From contig CM042084.1 of NCBI GenBank assembly GCA_023512835.1, positions 12,115,842 through 12,179,841 of the forward strand: a stretch of DNA of 64,000 nucleotides, in the 5' to 3' direction. Positions 60,801-64,000 of this stretch are shown in pieces. The notes under the pieces were generated by a model. The model saw only the letters and a list, made by a program, of their open reading frames with translations. It was not told where the DNA came from and did not search any database. This DNA comes from Taxillus chinensis. Lineage: Eukaryota; Streptophyta; Magnoliopsida; Santalales; Loranthaceae. Numbering within the stretch: the first letter of the stretch is position 1; the number at the start of each line of letters is the position of its first letter. A program made the translations under genes and the position numbers.

Positions 60801-63800
60801 ATAAGGGGATGAATAGTAATTGATTATGGAGATTGAAACAGAAGAAATGAAAATTCAAATGTGGAGGGCTTTGGATTTTTTTATTATTGATTTTGGAGAA
60901 AAATCAACCCTTTTAATTGGCTAATGAAACTTAATCATTCATTTGAAAGTCACAAGCTTCAATTTTTTAGAAGATCTTCAAGGTAGCATTTAGCTTGGAA
61001 AAATCTGTCCAACAGAAATAAACTGTAGGAAGCCAATTGAATTGTTCAAAGCCACTTCATTTACAAAAAATAAACCGAAGATGTTCAATTTCCATAGCGT
61101 GTAAATTGATTGTTTTTATTATCCTTCACTTAACACAGGATTGGGAACAACTCAGTTTCAAAAATTTCTTCTTGGTATATTGTTTCAATGGTAATTTTTT
61201 CCTAGATTGTTATGGGGCAATATCTTTGAACTCCTTGATTCCAAGCAATGCCACTGGTAGTGTTTTTTGTTGGCAATACCTTATTTAAACTTTCGCACAA
61301 TATCCCTTAGAGTTTGAAATTCCATTGGTTTTAGTTTATCCCTTTCTTACTTTAGACTACTTGTGGTATGTGATTTGTTGTGAATATTTAAGGCTTCTGT
61401 ACTTAATTTACCCTTGTAAGTTACTTGATAACTGTGTTTGAACAAATGAAAAATCCCATTCAGATCATTTTTTTAATGTTTTACTTTTTGTTTTGTAATA
61501 GTTAGAGACAGCTTGGCATGGATTATTCTATTTGTATTGCAAGTATTAATGGATTTTCTAACTTAACTGTTCAACTGCTGCCAGAGTGGAGGTATGGGAT
61601 CATTATCCGATATTGATGATCTGGCAACAACATTTGCAAAGGTTAGGTTTCTTAAGCTGTCAGGAGTTGATATGGAATCAATGAAAGAGTACACAAGTTG
61701 TCAATTTCAAATATAGTTGTGACCTTTTCATTTCAAAGTATTCTTTTAGTTTCATCTTATTGAAGTTTCTCGTTTTGCTAGTTGACTTTGCTGTGCATCT
61801 GCAATGAAAAATATATGACTGCGTATGTAACAGGATCATTTCTGCATGCTTTTTTAGAAGATGGATTTAAGTTACAATACCTACCTGGGGAATTAATTGA
61901 ATAAAAGAAATATTCATGCTTGTAGGTTGTGCATCCTTTAGATGTTGCTTTGTGTGAGCAGATAAGGTATTCTCTTGGCAATCCAGAATAGGGAAGGGTT
62001 TAATTTTTAGTAATGATTGGAAGGTAGCATGTAATTCCTACGTGCAAGTTATACTAGCTGGATCTGATATACAACTGAATGGAAATTACAGTATGATGAT
62101 ACTATTGATGGCTGTAACCATTAATCTGCGGGTGTAGGCATGTTATTCATTTTCCAATATATCGTTTAGCAGAATAACACTGCAGTTTCTCCTCAATTTC
62201 TTAGTACTATAGATCGTCCAGACTTTGACCCATTTGACTGCTCTTTGTTGTTTGTAGTTAAACAAGTCTGTTACTGGTCCAAGAAATCCTGGAGTAATTG
62301 GTGACAGAGGTTCTGGATCTTTTTCGAGGGAAAGTAAGTTAAACAGTTTGCTTGTAGTGTTGACATTGAATTCTCTTTAGTGTTTGTAATCTTTGGGCTT
62401 GCTTATGCATTGAAGGCGTTAATGTTATCTTGTAAATTATTGAGACGATCTTGAAGTACTTCTTTGGTATTGATCCTAAAATCTGCTCTAAAGTATGATT
62501 GTACATAACGAGCAAGATGGCTCAATTAATCTGAACAAAAGCTAATACGGCCAGAAAACATACTTTAAGCATAGCCAATACAACATATAGAACTTATTTT
62601 GTTCCTGTTAATTCTCGTAACTAGTAGCTACATGGTTAGCTTATGAATTCTAGTTAACAAAATATACATGGTCATACTTATTGACCTCTTGCATCTTAAC
62701 TTGGCCTTAAAGTAACTTTTTATTTAAAAAGTGACTCCAAAGCATGATTCAGTGGTCATTCCTTGCATTGTACCTCCATATTCATGTTCCCATGACATAA
62801 AGTGCACTATGTACATAAAAAAGAAACCTTGTATCCTTTTGATGTGGAGTTGGGAGAATGGATTGCTAAAGTTTACATGGTGAGGGGGGCAATGAGCACT
62901 TGATTTGATTAATATGCTATTTCAAAATGTCTTATCTTCATGTTTTTAAAAATCATTTGATAAAAATGAGTTGAATTTCTCTTTAACAAGTTTTTTTTTC
63001 TGTCATTCCTATTTGTTTTTTATTCTAAAGAAGCTTCAAAGTTTTTATCTTCACGAATATACTCTAATGCAATTTATAGTGGGTTTTAGTGTTCATAAGA
63101 GCCTTTGATCCGGAAACATTAATTTATATAGAAATAATAATATTCTATATATGTATATATGTATGTGAAATTAGTTGTAACAATGGCTAAGCTAAGGTTA
63201 ACACAGTTTAAAAGTGTCTATACACAGATATCTGGTTTGGTGTTGTGCAATGATCCTATGACCTTACCACATCTACACTTAACTGTTGTGTGCCCTTCCA
63301 TTTCCATTGAATCATAATCATTCTTTGCAATAGTGCATCAATGTGATTATAAATCTTTACATGTAAGCTGTAAAGATTGCTTATATCCTCAATTTTGGGA
63401 TGTTATGAAGTTAATTTTTTACACTAGTTATTTGATTCATTCATTCTTCTGCCTCCTGTATAATTAAAATTATCTTCCAGGTTCATCTGCCACAGAATGG
63501 GCTCAGGAGGCAGATTACTGTAACTGGCTTGATCTGCATATGTTTGATGGTATGTCTGATGGGAAAAGATGGTCCTCACAGCCTCATAATGCTACTGGTC
63601 GTCTTGCAGAATCAAAGCCTTTGTACAGAACATCATCATACCCTCTGCAGCAGCAACAGCAGACTCACTTCTCCAGTGAGCCCGCTTTAGACAGAACATC
63701 ATCGTACCCTTTGCTGCAGCAACAGAATCACTTCTCCAATGAGCCAATTTTAGACAGAACAGCATCTTACCCTCTGCCACAGCAACAGAATCACTTCTCC

Positions 63801-64000
63801 AACGAGCCAATTTTAGACAGAACGTCATCATACCCTCAGCAGCAGCAGCAGCAGCAACACAGTCACTACTCCAGTGAGCCGATTTTAGTGTCCAAGTCAC
63901 TTTACATGTCTTTTCCCCCTCCTGGCAACAGATCTCAGCAGGTTTCACCACATCGCCATTCACATCACCTTAATATTCCATCATCGCTAGCTAGTGGACT
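51810..64000 (+). CDS. PAT1: PAT1-type mRNA-decapping activator (5' part; runs off the window)
   Basis: Exons: 51810-51864 ([18 protein letters not shown]), 53448-53599 (second copy 52394-52545, see the gap entry), 61585-61641, 62258-62333 and 63481 to beyond 64000. Phases join cleanly to about 286 codons in the window. Family signatures: [18 protein letters not shown]-like [56 protein letters not shown] and RWSSQP. PAT1 proteins bind the Lsm1-7 ring and decapping factors in P-bodies and promote removal of the mRNA cap; the usual plant length is about 800 residues, so the conserved C-terminal half lies to the right. The Q-rich part of exon 5 carries a four-copy tandem repeat. Intron 2 is about 8 kb and full of mobile elements. 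Start chosen because it precedes the conserved N-terminus in phase and the leader is CT-rich. Confidence 0.92.
51865..51892 (+). repeat. (GTCA)7 microsatellite at the PAT1 exon 1 splice donor
   Basis: Seven GTCA units begin with the donor GT itself (TCAG|GTCAGTCA), followed by CTCACTCT. Confidence 0.9.
52073..53679 (+). repeat. Near-identical ~553-bp copies flanking a 500-N gap (probable assembly artefact)
   Basis: 52073-52625 and 53126-53679 are the same sequence except for one extra C in a C-run (six against seven). Between them lie exactly 500 N (52626-53125). Each copy contains PAT1 exon 2 (52394-52545 and 53448-53599). The left copy ends and the right copy begins exactly at the gap edges, as expected when two contig ends overlap but are joined by a fixed-size gap instead of being merged. 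The exon is 152 nt, not a multiple of three, so using both copies would break the PAT1 frame. Confidence 0.9.
54553..54716. mobile_element. MITE-like element in PAT1 intron 2
   Basis: The left end AGCCTGTTTGGTATAATGAT and the right end on the opposite strand, AGCCCTATTTGGCACATCAT, form inverted termini. ATAG lies on both outer sides. 164 bp, AT-rich, non-coding. Confidence 0.5.
55647..55870. mobile_element. MITE-like element in PAT1 intron 2
   Basis: The left end GGCATGATTAGTTATATTCT and the right end on the opposite strand, GAGCATGCTTGGTTTTGTTC, are imperfect inverted repeats, with the right side followed by TTA. The interior contains 'caaaacattttaaatgtttg'-like pairing. Non-coding. Confidence 0.4.
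56063..60458 (+). mobile_element. Dead L1-type LINE in PAT1 intron 2, split by a hAT-like insertion
   Basis: An endonuclease start reads [20 protein letters not shown] from 56063, breaks at the inserted element (56177-57110), and continues with ICL-stop-ETKLE and [20 protein letters not shown] (to about 57400). RT pieces follow: [16 protein letters not shown] (58140), [20 protein letters not shown] (58320), [10 protein letters not shown] (58525), [12 protein letters not shown] and FADDTRV-like (58705-58860). Then come [20 protein letters not shown] (59128) and a zf-RVT-like end (about 59960-60110, [20 protein letters not shown]). Many frameshifts and stops. It ends in an A-rich tail near 60458. 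The second ORF of L1 elements encodes endonuclease plus RT in this order. Confidence 0.8.
56177..57110. mobile_element. hAT-like element nested in the LINE
   Basis: Inverted termini CATAGTTATTAA with a perfect 8-bp target duplication GTGGAAGG (56169-56176, 57111-57118). The subterminal regions are rich in 'gcgcctaggcgc' and 'cctaaggcgc' words. 934 bp. ORFs on the minus strand (56410-56723) show no transposase motif, so it is non-autonomous. A second partial left end lies just outside (about 56142-56164). Confidence 0.8.
60513..60562. repeat. Small tandem repeat in PAT1 intron 2
   Basis: 'gtagatgaaatatcattct' occurs twice, about 32 bp apart, near the end of the LINE. Confidence 0.7.
63627..63887 (+). 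repeat. Four tandem 21-23-residue repeats inside PAT1 exon 5
   Basis: Units at 63627-63692, 63693-63755, 63756-63818 and 63819-63887 (residues about 163-249) each read RT(S/A)SYP, a Q-rich run, H(F/Y)S(S/N)EP and a hydrophobic pair, with D closing the first three. Lengths are 66, 63, 63 and 69 bp, all multiples of three, so the frame stays open. The last unit has seven Q in a row. As I recall the Arabidopsis PAT1 proteins, they have a single copy of this segment. Confidence 0.9.

Noticed and set aside
63592..63963. 123-residue minus-strand ORF opposite PAT1 exon 5
   Set aside because: Its internal repeats are just the antisense of the PAT1 coding repeats.

Overview
This is plant nuclear DNA, almost certainly from a eudicot with moderately large introns. 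It carries three conserved eukaryotic housekeeping genes, all on the + strand, with GT-AG or GC-AG introns. They sit in AT-rich sequence full of LTR retrotransposons, a LINE, and hAT-like and PIF/Harbinger-like elements. The species cannot be named from the sequence alone. I see no prokaryotic-style operon, CRISPR array, rRNA or convincing tRNA gene.

Layout. 1-553: end of an LTR-like repeat. 554-1950: AT-rich and C-rich spacer. About 1950-17100: an ERGIC3/Erv46-type ER-Golgi cargo receptor gene (11 coding exons, 350 codons plus stop), whose introns hold tandem duplications, a shrunken antisense copia element, PIF-like and hAT-like elements and a SINE-like insertion. 17100-18199: short spacer. 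18200-28047: an NOL6/Nrap/Utp22-type nucleolar protein gene (26 exons, 1050 codons plus stop) with two GC-AG introns. 28400-35655: repeat-rich spacer, including a PIF-like element directly next to an apparent nuclear insertion of mitochondrial DNA carrying the start of ccmFC. 35661-40913: one full-length Ty1/copia element with 5-bp target duplications but dead coding frames. 41000-51400: older repeats, including an antisense Ty3/gypsy remnant and AT-rich LTR debris. 51400-64000: promoter, leader and first part of a PAT1-type mRNA-decapping activator gene, which runs off the right edge. Its second intron is about 8 kb and contains a dead L1-type LINE interrupted by a hAT-like element.

The three genes act in unrelated processes: ER-Golgi cargo sorting, small-subunit ribosome assembly, and P-body mRNA decay. 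I see no sign that they form a functional cluster. Points worth a second look are a probable false duplication of PAT1 exon 2 around a 500-N gap, a four-copy tandem repeat inside PAT1 coding sequence, a GTCA repeat starting exactly at the PAT1 exon 1 splice donor, the GC-AG introns of NOL6, the mitochondrial insertion, and the C-to-T pattern of stops in the copia element. I did not find a previously undescribed molecular system.
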